From positions 124,001 to 188,000 of the forward strand of contig DAIMDW010000006.1 of NCBI GenBank assembly GCA_036725605.1: a stretch of 64,000 nt of DNA, in the 5' to 3' direction. Source of the DNA: CALBTQ01 sp036725605 (GTDB lineage Bacteria; Lernaellota; Lernaellaia; Lernaellales; Lernaellaceae). Position 1 is the stretch's first letter; the number at the start of each line of letters is the position of its first letter. The notes under the pieces are model-generated. The model did not search any database, was not told the origin of the DNA, and saw only the letters and a list, made by a program, of their open reading frames with translations. Shown piece after piece: positions 29,527 through 39,043 of this stretch. The translations under genes and the position numbers were made by a program.

Positions 29527-29943
29527 TTGCTCGGTCGTTTGTTTCTCGCCTTTACGCTGATTCCGCTGGTCGAATTCTATCTGTTGGTCAAGGTCGGCGA
29601 GCACATCGGCCTTGTCTGGACGGTTCTGGTCGTCCTTTTCACCGGCTGGCTCGGCGCGCTGCTCGCGCGCCGCGAAGGCCTACGCGTATTCATTCAGTTC
29701 CAGAAGGAAATTCAATCCGGCAAGCTGCCCGGCGACACGATCCTCGAAGGCGTGCTCGTGCTGGCCAGCGGCATTTTGTTGATCACCCCGGGATTTCTCA
29801 CCGACATCACCGGCCTGACGCTGCTTATTCCACCCGCGCGGCAGTGGTTCGCCCGCTGGCTCAAGGAGCGGTACCGCCGCAAGCTGCGCATGGACCGGGG
29901 GATCATCGACGTCGAGGTCATTGACGAGGAGCCGCGCGCATGA
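29527..29943 (+). CDS. fxsA: FxsA family membrane protein
   Basis: 138-residue inner-membrane protein of the FxsA family (known in E. coli for relieving F exclusion of phage T7). The TTG start at 29527 has AAAGGAGAT upstream and gives the normal family N-terminus LGRLFLAFTLIPLVEFYLLVK. The family stretch GWLGALLARREGLRVFIQFQ and the LASGILLITPGFLTDITGLTLLIPPAR segment are clear. It overlaps the next gene by four bases (ATGA), heading a five-gene operon. Confidence 0.92.
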   Translation: MLGRLFLAFTLIPLVEFYLLVKVGEHIGLVWTVLVVLFTGWLGALLARREGLRVFIQFQKEIQSGKLPGDTILEGVLVLASGILLITPGFLTDITGLTLLIPPARQWFARWLKERYRRKLRMDRGIIDVEVIDEEPRA

Positions 29944-30371
29944 GCAAGCGCAAGCTGCGCCACGATCCGCTGTGGAGTCCGGTGATTTATTCCATCGCCG
30001 TTATGCCCGGCCTGGGGCAGTATCGCCTCGGCTATCGCTATCGCGGGCTGATCTTCGTCGTGCTGACGCTGGCGTGTCTGGCCGGTTTCGTCGTGCAGTT
30101 CACCGGTCCGTTTCAGGCCGTGGTGATGGCGCACCTGGACATCACCGGCGATGCGACGCACAACGCGCCGCGTCTGCTGCCGATCGTCGGGCGCTGGGTG
30201 GTCATGCTGCTGCTCGTCTGGGCCGGCTCGGGCGTCGACGCATATTTTCTCTCGGCCAAACTGCTGCGTGAGAATCGTCATCCGGTACGTTACGAAGCGG
30301 CCAAAATCGCCGCGCGAAAAAAAGCGCCGGGCGATCTGCCGTCGCCGCCGACGCCGAAATTGGGAGCGTAA
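29940..30371 (+). CDS. Small multi-pass membrane protein
   Basis: Unrecognised 143-residue protein. Its start overlaps the fxsA stop by four bases (ATGA), indicating translational coupling. After a basic N-terminus (MSKRKLRHDP) it has a short hydrophobic PGLGQYRLGYRYRGLIF stretch reminiscent of TM2/DUF5683-type proteins, then two or three membrane segments (VVLTLACLAGFVVQF, WVVMLLLVWAGSGVDAYFL) and a basic, Pro-rich tail. The Pro-Gly-x-Gly-Gln motif is typical of small membrane proteins with a TM2-like domain. The function is unknown. Confidence 0.7.
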   Translation: MSKRKLRHDPLWSPVIYSIAVMPGLGQYRLGYRYRGLIFVVLTLACLAGFVVQFTGPFQAVVMAHLDITGDATHNAPRLLPIVGRWVVMLLLVWAGSGVDAYFLSAKLLRENRHPVRYEAAKIAARKKAPGDLPSPPTPKLGA

Positions 30372-30374
30372 ACC

Positions 30375-30743
30375 ATGGGTTGGTTCAGCAAAAAGGAAAA
30401 GAAACCGGAGGCGTCTTTCACGCAGATTGCCGACGAGGACTTCGCCGAAAAAGTGTTGCAGGCCGACAAGCCGGTGATGCTTTTTCTGTGGTCCGACACG
30501 TGCCCGTTCTGCAAGAAAATGGCGCCCAACGCGCTCGAATTGCTCCGCCGTCATCCCGACGATCTGCTGGGCTATCACGCCCGCGCGACCGATGCGCCCC
30601 GCATCGCGCAGGCGGTGCAGTTGCGCGGCGTGCCGGCGACCGCGTTTTTCCTCAAGGGGAAAATGGTCGCCTTCGCCCCCGGCTTTCAACTGGTCGACGC
30701 GCTCGACGAAGTCGTGCAAAAAATCCTCGGAGCCGCGCGGTGA
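30375..30743 (+). CDS. Thioredoxin-fold protein with CPFC active site
   Basis: 122-residue cytoplasmic thioredoxin-like protein without a signal peptide. The redox motif is CPFC in WSDTCPFCKKMAPNALELL (Cys about 43 and 46), and the cis-proline loop is GVPATAFFLKG. The classical WCGPC is replaced by CPFC, as in several thioredoxin-like and glutaredoxin-like proteins. It starts three bases after the previous stop and its own stop overlaps the sbcD GTG start (GTGA), so it is translated as part of the fxsA-sbcCD operon. Confidence 0.88.
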   Translation: MGWFSKKEKKPEASFTQIADEDFAEKVLQADKPVMLFLWSDTCPFCKKMAPNALELLRRHPDDLLGYHARATDAPRIAQAVQLRGVPATAFFLKGKMVAFAPGFQLVDALDEVVQKILGAAR

Positions 30744-31864
30744 AGATCGCCCACCTGTCCGACACGCACCTGGGCTACGCCGATTTGAACGTCATCGGCG
30801 ACGACGGCGTGCCGCTGCGCGAACATGACATTTACGACGCGTTCGACAAAGCGATCGAGGCGATCATCGCCGCGGACGTCGACGCGGTGGTGCACGCGGG
30901 CGATCTGTTCCACCGCGCCAGCCCGACCAATCGCGCGCTCACCCACGGCCTGGCCGGTTTGAAACGCCTGACCGACGCGGGGCTGCCCGTGGTCGTGCTC
31001 GCGGGCAATCACGACGCGCCGCGCACCGCGTTCACCGGGCCGATTCTCGCCGCGCTGGAAAACATTCCCGGCGTGCATCCGCTTTATCGCCCGGCGGCGC
31101 AGTCGGTGCGCCTGGGCGAATTGGTCGTGCACGGCGTGCCGCACCTGCTGGACATCGACGAGTTCTTCGCCGCCTTCGATGCGCTCGCGCCCGTGCCCGG
31201 CGCGATCAACGTGCTCGCGCTACACGCGTCGGTCGGCGCGAAGTTCATGATGGAAGAGTTCGGCGAGCAGGTGATCGAGGGCGCGCGCCGCGAAAAATTC
31301 GCCGCCTTCGCCTACACCGCGTTGGGCCACTGGCACGGCCACCGCGTGCTGAGCGGGCCGGGGCTGGCCGCGTACAGCGGCTCGACCGAGCACGTCGGCG
31401 AGCGTGAACTCGACAAGCAAAAGGGCTGGATGCTGGTCGATCTGGCCGATCCGACGCATCCGCAGGCGACCTTTCAGCCGTTGGCCATTCGCCCCCAGTA
31501 CAAGCTGACCGTCGAGGATTGCCGCGCGAAAACCGATGCGGAAATTCTTGCGGCGATTGCGCAACAGGCCGAGCCGCTGGCGCTCGACGGCGCGATCGTG
31601 CGTCTGCATCTGGCCGGGCTCGATCCGGCGCAGGCGGCGGGGCTGACCAATCGCCGTTTGAGCGAACCGTTCACCGCCGCGCTGGCCACGCTGATCACGC
31701 GATCGTTCGTCGGCGGCGCGAGCAAACTCGAGGTCGTCGAACTGGCGACCGTTTCGCTGCCCGATCTGTTCGCCGATCATCTCGCGCAAACGCTGACCGA
31801 TCCCGAGCGCCGCGCCCGCGTGCTCGCGCTGGGCCGCAAATACCTCGCGGAGGCCGAGCGATGA
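30740..31864 (+). CDS. sbcD: SbcD/Mre11-type exonuclease
   Basis: Manganese-dependent nuclease subunit that pairs with SbcC/Rad50 to process DNA ends and hairpins. It has 374 residues from a GTG overlapping the thioredoxin stop. The calcineurin-like phosphoesterase motifs are in order: SDTHLG near residue 6, VVHAGDLFHRA near 50, VLAGNHDAPRT near 84, and ALGHWHGH near 196. The C-terminal capping domain is less conserved. The stop overlaps the sbcC start (ATGA), so both subunits are made in a fixed ratio. Confidence 0.94.
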   Translation: MKIAHLSDTHLGYADLNVIGDDGVPLREHDIYDAFDKAIEAIIAADVDAVVHAGDLFHRASPTNRALTHGLAGLKRLTDAGLPVVVLAGNHDAPRTAFTGPILAALENIPGVHPLYRPAAQSVRLGELVVHGVPHLLDIDEFFAAFDALAPVPGAINVLALHASVGAKFMMEEFGEQVIEGARREKFAAFAYTALGHWHGHRVLSGPGLAAYSGSTEHVGERELDKQKGWMLVDLADPTHPQATFQPLAIRPQYKLTVEDCRAKTDAEILAAIAQQAEPLALDGAIVRLHLAGLDPAQAAGLTNRRLSEPFTAALATLITRSFVGGASKLEVVELATVSLPDLFADHLAQTLTDPERRARVLALGRKYLAEAER

Positions 31865-34257
31865 TTCTCCACCGCCTGGCCCTGCGCAATTTCAAAAGCT
31901 ACCGCGCGGCGGACATCGAGTTTCCCACGCAGGGACTGATCGGCGTGATCGGCGCGAACGGCGCGGGCAAATCGTCGCTCTTCGACGCGCTGCTGTTTGC
32001 GCTGTACGGCAAAATGCCCTTCGACAAGGAGATGATCCGCACCGCCGGCGCGACGGCCAAGGAGCCGGTCGAGGTCGAGACGGAATTTTCCGTGCGCGGC
32101 GAGCGCTACCGCGTGCGGCGCGAACTGCGCGGCAAGGCGCTCACGCACAAGGCGACGTTGCTTGACGAAAGCGATCGCGTGTTGGCCGAGCAGGACAAGC
32201 CGGTTGGCGAGCAGGTCGCGCGGCTGCTGGGCTTGGACGAAACCGCCTTCGTGCGCTCGGTGTTCGCGCGGCAAAAAGAACTGGCCGTGCTCAGCAGCGA
32301 TCAGGGCGAGGTGCGCAAAGGTCACGTACGGCGCATGCTCGGCCTGGACCGCATCGACGAGGCGCACAAGGCGGCGAAGGCCGATCTGAACGATCTGCAC
32401 AAGATCATCGAGGGCATGCAAAGCGCGCTGCTCGACGAGCCGACGCGAACACGTTTGGGCGAGGAAATCGCCGTTGCACAGGAAGGCGCGCGCGAGCTCG
32501 ACGAGAAAATCGCGCGGGCCGACGCAGCGGCAACGCAAACGCGCGAGGCCTATCAACACGCGGAGAAAAAACGCGACGCCCTGCAAACACGCAAGGACGA
32601 GCGCGAGAAAATCGAGCGGGAAAAATCGTCGACGCAAGCACGGGCGGAAGCCAACGACGCCGCGCTGGCCAAACTGCAAGAGGAATTGGCCGACCTGCGG
32701 AAAATGAACGCGGAGAGTGCGCAACTCGCCGCCGATGAAAAGGCTTATCAGGCGGCGGTCAAGGAAAAGGAAATGCTGATCGCCGCGCGCGAGCGCTTCA
32801 ACGAGCGACAGGCGTTGCTCGCCAAACGGACCGAGCGCGAAAAAAATCTTACCCAAGCCAACGAGGAGTTGACGCGGCGCAAAGCCGCGCGCGAAGCCTT
32901 GGGCGAGGTCGACGCGGCGCTGGCCGACGCGCAAACGAAAAACGAAAAAGCGACGGCGGATTTTAAAAAGGCGCAAAAGGATGAGCGCGATGTGAGCAAG
33001 ACGATTACCGCGATTCAGGAGCGCATCGACGAACGAGAACGCAAACGGACGTTGATTGAAACCCTCGGCGAACAGGCGAATTGTCCGACCTGCGATCGTC
33101 CGTTGACCGGCGACTATCAACACATCCTCGACGAGATGGCCGACGAACTGCGCGCCTTGCAGGAAAAGGAATTGCGTCGCGCGCGAGACGAACACGACGA
33201 AACGCAGGCGGCCGTGCAACAGGCCGAAGACGATAAGAAAAAGACCGACGACGCGCTGGCGCAGGCGAAGCAGCAAACGCAACTGGCGCAGGCCGCCGAC
33301 AAGGAGATTGCCAGGGCGCAACGCGCAGCGGACAAGGCAGCGAACGATTTTCAGGCGGCCGACCGGGCGTTGCGCGACTTCGGCGAAGCGCCTTTCGCGG
33401 CGGCGGCGTTGACGGCCGCGCAAGCCCAGGTGAGCACACTACAACCGGTGCACGAGCGTTTTACCGCGTTGACCGCCAAGCTCGAACGTCGCGAATCCGT
33501 CGAGCGCGATCTGGCCGGCAAGGAAAAACTGCGCGAGGAATTGCGCGTCGCCTTGACGGATCTCACGGAAAAACTGAACGCGCTGCCCTTCGACGAAAAC
33601 GAACTGCGCGCGGCGGCGGATGCGTCGCAGATGGCCGCGCGGGCGATGAACGACGCGGTGCGAATTCTGGGCGAACACAAAAACGAGCGCGGCAAAATCG
33701 ACGCGACGATCAACGAGCGTCGACAACAACTGGCGCGCGACGACAAGCAGCGACAGGCCGTCGCCGAACGGCTGGCGCGACTGGAGGATCTGGCCGCCTG
33801 CGTCGAGGCGTTGCGCACCTTCCGCACCGCCGCGCTCGCGCACGTCACGCCGGAAATCGACCGGCTCGCCTCGGCGTTGTTCGCCCGCGTGACGCGCGGC
33901 CGTTATCCGCGCATCCACGTCACCGACGACTTCGAATTCGTGATCACCGACGACGGCGCGGCGTATCCGATCAAACGTTTTTCCGGCGGCGAAATCGACC
34001 TGGCCAACCTTTGTTTGCGCGTGGCCGTCGGCCGCGTGGTTGCGCACCTGCACGGCCAGAGCGCGCCGGGCCTGCTGGCCTTCGACGAAATCTTCGGCAG
34101 CCAGGACGACGACCGCCGCACGCAACTGCTCGAAGCGCTGCTGCAACTGGAAGGGCAGGTGCTGGTCATCAGCCACCAGGACGCGGTGAAGGACGATTTC
34201 CTGCATGCGCTGCTGGTGCGGCGCGACGGCGACGGCTCGACCGCCGCGTGGCTTTAA
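31861..34257 (+). CDS. sbcC: SbcC/Rad50-type ATPase
   Basis: Partner of SbcD in DNA end processing. 798 residues from the ATG that overlaps the sbcD stop. The N-terminal ATPase half has Walker A GANGAGKSSLFDALLFALYG. Two long Ala/Glu/Lys/Arg-rich coiled coils flank a zinc hook, CPTCDRPL, near residue 405. The C-terminal half has the ABC signature RFSGGEIDLANLCLRVAVGR and Walker B GLLAFDEIFGSQDDDR. The size is closer to archaeal Rad50 (about 850-900) than to E. coli SbcC (1048). The longer upstream open frame is antisense-like noise within sbcD. Confidence 0.94.
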   Translation: MILHRLALRNFKSYRAADIEFPTQGLIGVIGANGAGKSSLFDALLFALYGKMPFDKEMIRTAGATAKEPVEVETEFSVRGERYRVRRELRGKALTHKATLLDESDRVLAEQDKPVGEQVARLLGLDETAFVRSVFARQKELAVLSSDQGEVRKGHVRRMLGLDRIDEAHKAAKADLNDLHKIIEGMQSALLDEPTRTRLGEEIAVAQEGARELDEKIARADAAATQTREAYQHAEKKRDALQTRKDEREKIEREKSSTQARAEANDAALAKLQEELADLRKMNAESAQLAADEKAYQAAVKEKEMLIAARERFNERQALLAKRTEREKNLTQANEELTRRKAAREALGEVDAALADAQTKNEKATADFKKAQKDERDVSKTITAIQERIDERERKRTLIETLGEQANCPTCDRPLTGDYQHILDEMADELRALQEKELRRARDEHDETQAAVQQAEDDKKKTDDALAQAKQQTQLAQAADKEIARAQRAADKAANDFQAADRALRDFGEAPFAAAALTAAQAQVSTLQPVHERFTALTAKLERRESVERDLAGKEKLREELRVALTDLTEKLNALPFDENELRAAADASQMAARAMNDAVRILGEHKNERGKIDATINERRQQLARDDKQRQAVAERLARLEDLAACVEALRTFRTAALAHVTPEIDRLASALFARVTRGRYPRIHVTDDFEFVITDDGAAYPIKRFSGGEIDLANLCLRVAVGRVVAHLHGQSAPGLLAFDEIFGSQDDDRRTQLLEALLQLEGQVLVISHQDAVKDDFLHALLVRRDGDGSTAAWL

Positions 34258-34301
34258 ACTCCCAAACGAGTTATCCTTGATGATCGAACGCGGGAGGGGC
34301 C

Positions 34302-36209
34302 ATGCGTCGGTTGTCGTTTTTACTCATTCCATTGCTGTTGTTGATCGCCTGCGGCGAAGCGCCCGACGAACAATCCGTCGACGAATTCAACGCGGCGCTC
34401 GACGCCTCGTTGCGTCCGCCGCTACAGGACGCCGCGACGGCCATGCGCGAGATCATCCGCGATCCGCAGATGGATCTGGCGAGCAAACATCGTGAATTGC
34501 ATCGCGTGTTGCGCGAAGTGGGACCGACGATCCGCGAGCGCGCCGCGTCGGCATTGGCCGCGTGCGAGGGGCGCGACCTGGGCCCGCATGGCGCGCAGAT
34601 CCGACAATTGCTGCACATCGCGCAAACGCTCGGCGACGGCGCAACCAAACTCGGCGCGCAGGAACCGTCCTGGCGGCGCTTCGAGGGTCCGTTCGCGTAT
34701 TACGAGGATCCCTGGTCGCCCGCGTTGCCCGCAGCGGTGCAAGACAAATTCTGGCTTTTCTACCACTGGACGGAAATTCTCGGCGGTCTGTACGACGACG
34801 CCGACTACGCGTGGGTGTTCGCCGATTCGGGCCGCACCAGCTTCATCGCGCAGGAGGCCGGCGCAAGCGGCATCGAGCAGTTCCACGATTGGTGGCAGGC
34901 GCCGCGCACGGTGTGGGACGATCCGTCGTTGTTGGACAACGAAAGGCTGATGGCCGCCAAGTACACCATGTGGCAAAACGACGATTGGGGCGGCGGCAAT
35001 CATTACATCAACGAATGGTGGTCGTGGGAGGCGGCGTACAAGGAAGAGGATTGCGCGCTGTTCACCGGCAACAACATGGCCGCGTTGGCCGCGCTGTACG
35101 AGCTGACGCGAGACGCGCGCACGCTGGCGCGGTTGCGGGCGATGCTTGCGGCGATCAAGCACTACGACCGCTTCACCGTGGACGATCCGGACCCGCTGGC
35201 GTTGGAGGAGCCCGACGGGCGCATCACGCGCGGCACGAAAACGCGCAACCTGTACCTCGAAGACGAGATGAACATCTTCGACATCGAGATCACGCCGAGC
35301 GGCATCGTCACGCATCACAACAATTCGTGGCCCGACCACTTCACCGGCCGCGAGCGCAAGAACGTCAGCCGCGATCAATACTACGGCGTGCTGCTGGGCT
35401 ATCGCACGCTGTGGGAGGTGCTCACCGGTCTGGACGAGCGCACCGCCGCCGAACAGGCGCTGCTGGACGAGCTGGTCGCGCACACGCGGTTGATCACCGA
35501 CTACATCTTCGGGCAGTCGAACCTCCATTGGGACTGGGGTTGGGAGTACATGCTCTACGCGTTGTTCGAGGGCTCGTGCGCCAACCCGCCGAATTTCACC
35601 TTCATGATGTTCTTCGGTCACGTCGGCCTGGAGGAGATGACCGGCGAGCAGTTCACGCAGTTCGATACGCTGCAAGACCTGGGCGAATCCGTTTTCGAAT
35701 TCGGCCGCGGCCTCGGTTTGGTGGCGATCAGCGAGGCGTTGTTCGAGCCGGCGCACACCGGCCTGACCGCGCTGAACCAATATTTGTCGGGCTTTTACCT
35801 GAGCGACATCGACGAGGCCGACTGGCTGTTCCTCTGGCCGCCCGAGCTGCTGCGCGACGCGAACGCCGGCCAGCGCCGGTTGTGGCGGCGGGTGGTGGCC
35901 GCATTTTATCGCAAGTACGGCGTGCTGGGTTCGCCCGAATACAAGTCGGTGGCGGCGGAGTTGTTCGACGAAACGCTCAACGAGCGTCCGACCGTGCAAC
36001 GCTTGTTCAACAGCTACCAGGGCGATTACGCCAAGCTCGAACCGCAGGGCGTGGGGCTGGAGGATTTCATGCTGCCGCTGGCGTTTCTCGCCTCACGCAC
36101 GGCCAACCGCGACGAACTGGCCGCGCTGCTGACCTCGCGCTATGCCGCATTAATTGACGACGGCTCAATCGACTTCGCCGACACCGATCTGCCGTACGCG
36201 GCGAGGTGA
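34302..36209 (+). CDS. Lipoprotein, helical-barrel-like, unknown function
   Basis: A 635-residue lipoprotein with GGGAGGGG before the ATG and lipobox LLIACG (Cys17). There is no Asp tract, only a mildly acidic start to the mature chain. The body is helix-rich with aromatic and acidic clusters (WRRFEGPFAYYEDPW, HDWWQAPRTVWDDP, NDDWGGGNHYINEWWSWEAAYK, NLHWDWGWEYMLYALFEG), the kind of layout seen in alpha/alpha-barrel polysaccharide lyases and glycosidases. I cannot name a family. It is followed within 20 bases by the convergent 36230 gene. Confidence 0.7.
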   Translation: MRRLSFLLIPLLLLIACGEAPDEQSVDEFNAALDASLRPPLQDAATAMREIIRDPQMDLASKHRELHRVLREVGPTIRERAASALAACEGRDLGPHGAQIRQLLHIAQTLGDGATKLGAQEPSWRRFEGPFAYYEDPWSPALPAAVQDKFWLFYHWTEILGGLYDDADYAWVFADSGRTSFIAQEAGASGIEQFHDWWQAPRTVWDDPSLLDNERLMAAKYTMWQNDDWGGGNHYINEWWSWEAAYKEEDCALFTGNNMAALAALYELTRDARTLARLRAMLAAIKHYDRFTVDDPDPLALEEPDGRITRGTKTRNLYLEDEMNIFDIEITPSGIVTHHNNSWPDHFTGRERKNVSRDQYYGVLLGYRTLWEVLTGLDERTAAEQALLDELVAHTRLITDYIFGQSNLHWDWGWEYMLYALFEGSCANPPNFTFMMFFGHVGLEEMTGEQFTQFDTLQDLGESVFEFGRGLGLVAISEALFEPAHTGLTALNQYLSGFYLSDIDEADWLFLWPPELLRDANAGQRRLWRRVVAAFYRKYGVLGSPEYKSVAAELFDETLNERPTVQRLFNSYQGDYAKLEPQGVGLEDFMLPLAFLASRTANRDELAALLTSRYAALIDDGSIDFADTDLPYAAR

Positions 36210-36229
36210 GCCACCGCCTTCGGTCAATT

Positions 36230-38524
36230 TCAGGGAAGGGAAAGGTGCACGACCGCATCGTGTACGACAACGAATATATGCGGTGTGCCGTCCTCGTCGA
36301 TCGCCAGGTCGTAGGCGTCGTTTTCCAGATCGAGAGCGAAAAACGTGTAGGACCAATCGCCATCGGCGTTGGTGACGTAGAGCAAGCCATCGGTCGTGCG
36401 ACAGAGAATGTGCGCGTTCTGCTCCGCCGTAACGTAGATGCGGGGAGCGCGGCATTCCTCAGGTGGATCGAGATGCGCCAACGTCCAGGCTCCCGTCGCG
36501 CCGTATAGGTAACCCGGTCGATCGACGGCGGTATCGTCAAACACGAGATGAATCGTGCCGTCGTCGGTCCGGAACATGTCCAGGCTCAGCGTTTCATTGG
36601 GGTAGAGTTGCGCATCGGCGAGCAGAATTTCTTCCGTCCAATCGCCGGAAGCATTGGTCAAATAACGCACTTCGTTGTGTTGGCGGTACACCAGATGATC
36701 GTCACCCAGATCGTCGGTCAGCAAATGCATCACCGGTCGCATCACGTCTTCGACCAGCAAATCATTTTGATAGGAACCGGCATTGTCGAATACATAGTAC
36801 AAATCGAAGGTGTTTTGGTTGTAATAAACCGCGCGCACATTCTGCCCGGCCATGTCGGCGGCGAGAACGTCCAGCGACTCGATGGTGTCGTCATCGTCGG
36901 TATCGTCGTCCACAGGCGAATCATCCGACGATGCAAAAACGTTGAGAACTTGTTCCTCGTTCCATTGGTCATCGCCCCGATAGGCGTGAACAATACTATT
37001 GTAGTGAGCAAAGACAATATGCGGCTGGTTGTCGGCGTCGAGCATGAAATTTAAATAATGCGAAATGTTGCTGTCGGAGGGTACATCTTCGACGGTCCAG
37101 GTCGTCGATTCGCGCGCGCCGTAAATCGGATGGTAGGTGAAACCGAACAGGTGGATTTTTCCGGCCGAATCGTACTCGATGGACAACGGAGACGTGTACT
37201 CATGTCGCCCGACTCCCATGTCGATCGGCGCCTGCCATTGGCCGTTTTCGCGGCTTGTGTAGCGCAAACCACCCGCCAAAAGGGAAATGTTGTCCCAATA
37301 TCCGGCCACATGAATCGACCGGCGGTTGTCCACAGCCAACGAAAACTGTCTGTCGCCGATATTGAGCGGGATGTTCTCGTCCCATTGATCCGCCTGACGC
37401 AACACCATCCGCTGGTACACATCCCACAGCAGGATCACCGGTTGATCGTCGCGGTCGACGGCCAATTGTTGATGAATCAGGCGTGCCGAGTCGTTGGCGT
37501 AGACGATATCCGTTTGCCACGAGCCCGCTTGGCGTTCGGCGAACCATAACCGGGAAAAGTGATCGGCCGCGCCGTTGGTACCCCCGTAAATGAATGAAAC
37601 GAACGGTCGGCCGTCCGAGGTCAACGCGATTTTCGGATCGAAAAAGTCGGTGTCGTAACCGGTTGTCGCGTAGGCCGGCTTGAGGTACGTGGTGATCCAA
37701 CCTTCGCCGTCGTCGGTGCTGTAATAAATTCCCGGGTTGTCGCCGGTATCCTGCCAAACGATATGGCTTTTGCCCTGATTGTCGACCACAGCGTCGAACG
37801 CGACGATTTGCCCGCTGGTGACCGGTTCGAGTTCCCAACCTTTGCCCGAGCGGCGGGTATGCTTCAACTGCGTCTCGCTCGATCCCTCGGTCGTCAGCAG
37901 ATAATAAACGTGCGGCATTCGATTGCCGTCCACGCTGATGCGCGGAAGAGTCGGCATTCCGGCTTTGGGCGTGAGAAGAATTTCCTGGAGCCACTCGCCC
38001 GTGGCGTTGCCCGCGTAGACAAGACGTTGGTGCAGTACATCGCGATACACAAGATAGATGTGATCGTCGGCGTCCACGCAGCCGTGCGGATCCGCCGCGG
38101 GACCAAAGCTTTTCTCACGCAGCGCTTCGGCCGCGTCCGATTCCAGCAAGAGCAGCACATTGTCGGCTTTTCCCGGCACGCCGCCATCCACTTGCTCGAA
38201 AACGAAATCCTCATCCTGGGCGATCAACTGCGTGGGAGCGAAAGATGAATCTTCCGGTTGGTAGAAAACCAGGAACGAACCCTGGATCGTCGCGATCACC
38301 GGGATTCGCTGATCCTCGTATGTGTCATCGTCGTCCGTATCGTCGTCCGTATCGTCGTCCGTGTCGTCGTCGCTATCGTCGTCGGTGTTGTCATTGTCAT
38401 CGTCATCCGTATCGTCATCGTCGTCGGCGGACGCGTCGTTATCGTCGTTGTCGTCATCGTCGGACTGACAGGCGGGCGACAGGCAAAGCAGCAGCGTGAA
38501 CAGGCAGCAAAGAATTCGTTCCAT
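36230..38524 (-). CDS. Asp-rich lipoprotein with repeated propeller-like units
   Basis: 764-residue lipoprotein. I chose the ATG at 38524 because GAGG lies six bases before it. The lipobox ends LSPAC (Cys19) and the next residues are QSDDDDNDD, closely matching the SDDDD surface-export signal known in Bacteroides lipoproteins. The Asp/Thr tether runs to about residue 70. The mature part has roughly a dozen repeats of the type GKSHIVWQDTGDNPGIYYS, GRPFVSFIYGG and QPHIVFAHYNSIVHAYRG, typical of sialidase-like or BNR-like propeller blades. A second short acidic linker (DDSPVDDDTDDDDT) splits it near residue 530, so it may hold two propellers. Confidence 0.8.
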   Translation of the reverse strand: MERILCCLFTLLLCLSPACQSDDDDNDDNDASADDDDDTDDDDNDNTDDDSDDDTDDDTDDDTDDDDTYEDQRIPVIATIQGSFLVFYQPEDSSFAPTQLIAQDEDFVFEQVDGGVPGKADNVLLLLESDAAEALREKSFGPAADPHGCVDADDHIYLVYRDVLHQRLVYAGNATGEWLQEILLTPKAGMPTLPRISVDGNRMPHVYYLLTTEGSSETQLKHTRRSGKGWELEPVTSGQIVAFDAVVDNQGKSHIVWQDTGDNPGIYYSTDDGEGWITTYLKPAYATTGYDTDFFDPKIALTSDGRPFVSFIYGGTNGAADHFSRLWFAERQAGSWQTDIVYANDSARLIHQQLAVDRDDQPVILLWDVYQRMVLRQADQWDENIPLNIGDRQFSLAVDNRRSIHVAGYWDNISLLAGGLRYTSRENGQWQAPIDMGVGRHEYTSPLSIEYDSAGKIHLFGFTYHPIYGARESTTWTVEDVPSDSNISHYLNFMLDADNQPHIVFAHYNSIVHAYRGDDQWNEEQVLNVFASSDDSPVDDDTDDDDTIESLDVLAADMAGQNVRAVYYNQNTFDLYYVFDNAGSYQNDLLVEDVMRPVMHLLTDDLGDDHLVYRQHNEVRYLTNASGDWTEEILLADAQLYPNETLSLDMFRTDDGTIHLVFDDTAVDRPGYLYGATGAWTLAHLDPPEECRAPRIYVTAEQNAHILCRTTDGLLYVTNADGDWSYTFFALDLENDAYDLAIDEDGTPHIFVVVHDAVVHLSLP

Positions 38525-38617
38525 GGACATCCTCGCTTTCCGATGAATGGGCGTGGTCAATGGTTACTTGAATTCTAAACCACTTGGACGATGTGATTCA
38601 ACGGCAGCGCAAAACGC

Positions 38618-39016
38618 CTACTCCACCAGGCGGCAGGCCATTTCTTCATGGCAATAGATACAGGTGGCGCTGAAGGCGGAGCCGTCCGTGGGGAGGTTGG
38701 GCGTCACGTACAGCTTCAGCCCTTTGCCGCAATGGGGGCAGACAAAATCGATGCGCGGGCCGAAGCGTTGATCGAGACGGAACATCAGATAGATGCCCAA
38801 AATGAAGCACAGGGCGGCGAAAAACCAATTGCCGGTAATCGCCATGAGCACACAGGCGACGACGGTCACCAGCAAGAACAGACCGAAGAGGAATTTCAGG
38901 ATGATCTTGTTTTGCCGGATGTTCCGCCGCGACAGCTCGAGCACCGGCGATTCGCCGTCGTTGTTTTTCCGAAAAGGAACGACATTGTTCAGGGAGTACT
39001 TCGCATCGTCACTCAT
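38618..39016 (-). CDS. Two-TM protein with C-terminal zinc-ribbon
   Basis: 132-residue protein with AAGGAGC before its ATG. The hydrophilic N-terminus is followed by two membrane segments (residues about 40-60 and 65-80) and a C-terminal zinc-ribbon, CPHCGKG near residue 93 with CIYCHEE near residue 118. Such small membrane zinc-ribbon proteins have no known function. It starts 27 bases after the DUF3467 gene on the same strand, so the two form a likely operon. Confidence 0.75.
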   Translation of the reverse strand: MSDDAKYSLNNVVPFRKNNDGESPVLELSRRNIRQNKIILKFLFGLFLLVTVVACVLMAITGNWFFAALCFILGIYLMFRLDQRFGPRIDFVCPHCGKGLKLYVTPNLPTDGSAFSATCIYCHEEMACRLVE

Positions 39017-39043
39017 GCGCGATGCTCCTTGTTTTAAAGAATG

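Noticed and set aside
31519..31860. N-terminal extension of SbcC
   Set aside because: It overlaps sbcD in another frame. The Rad50-type start MILHRLALRNFKSY is at 31861.
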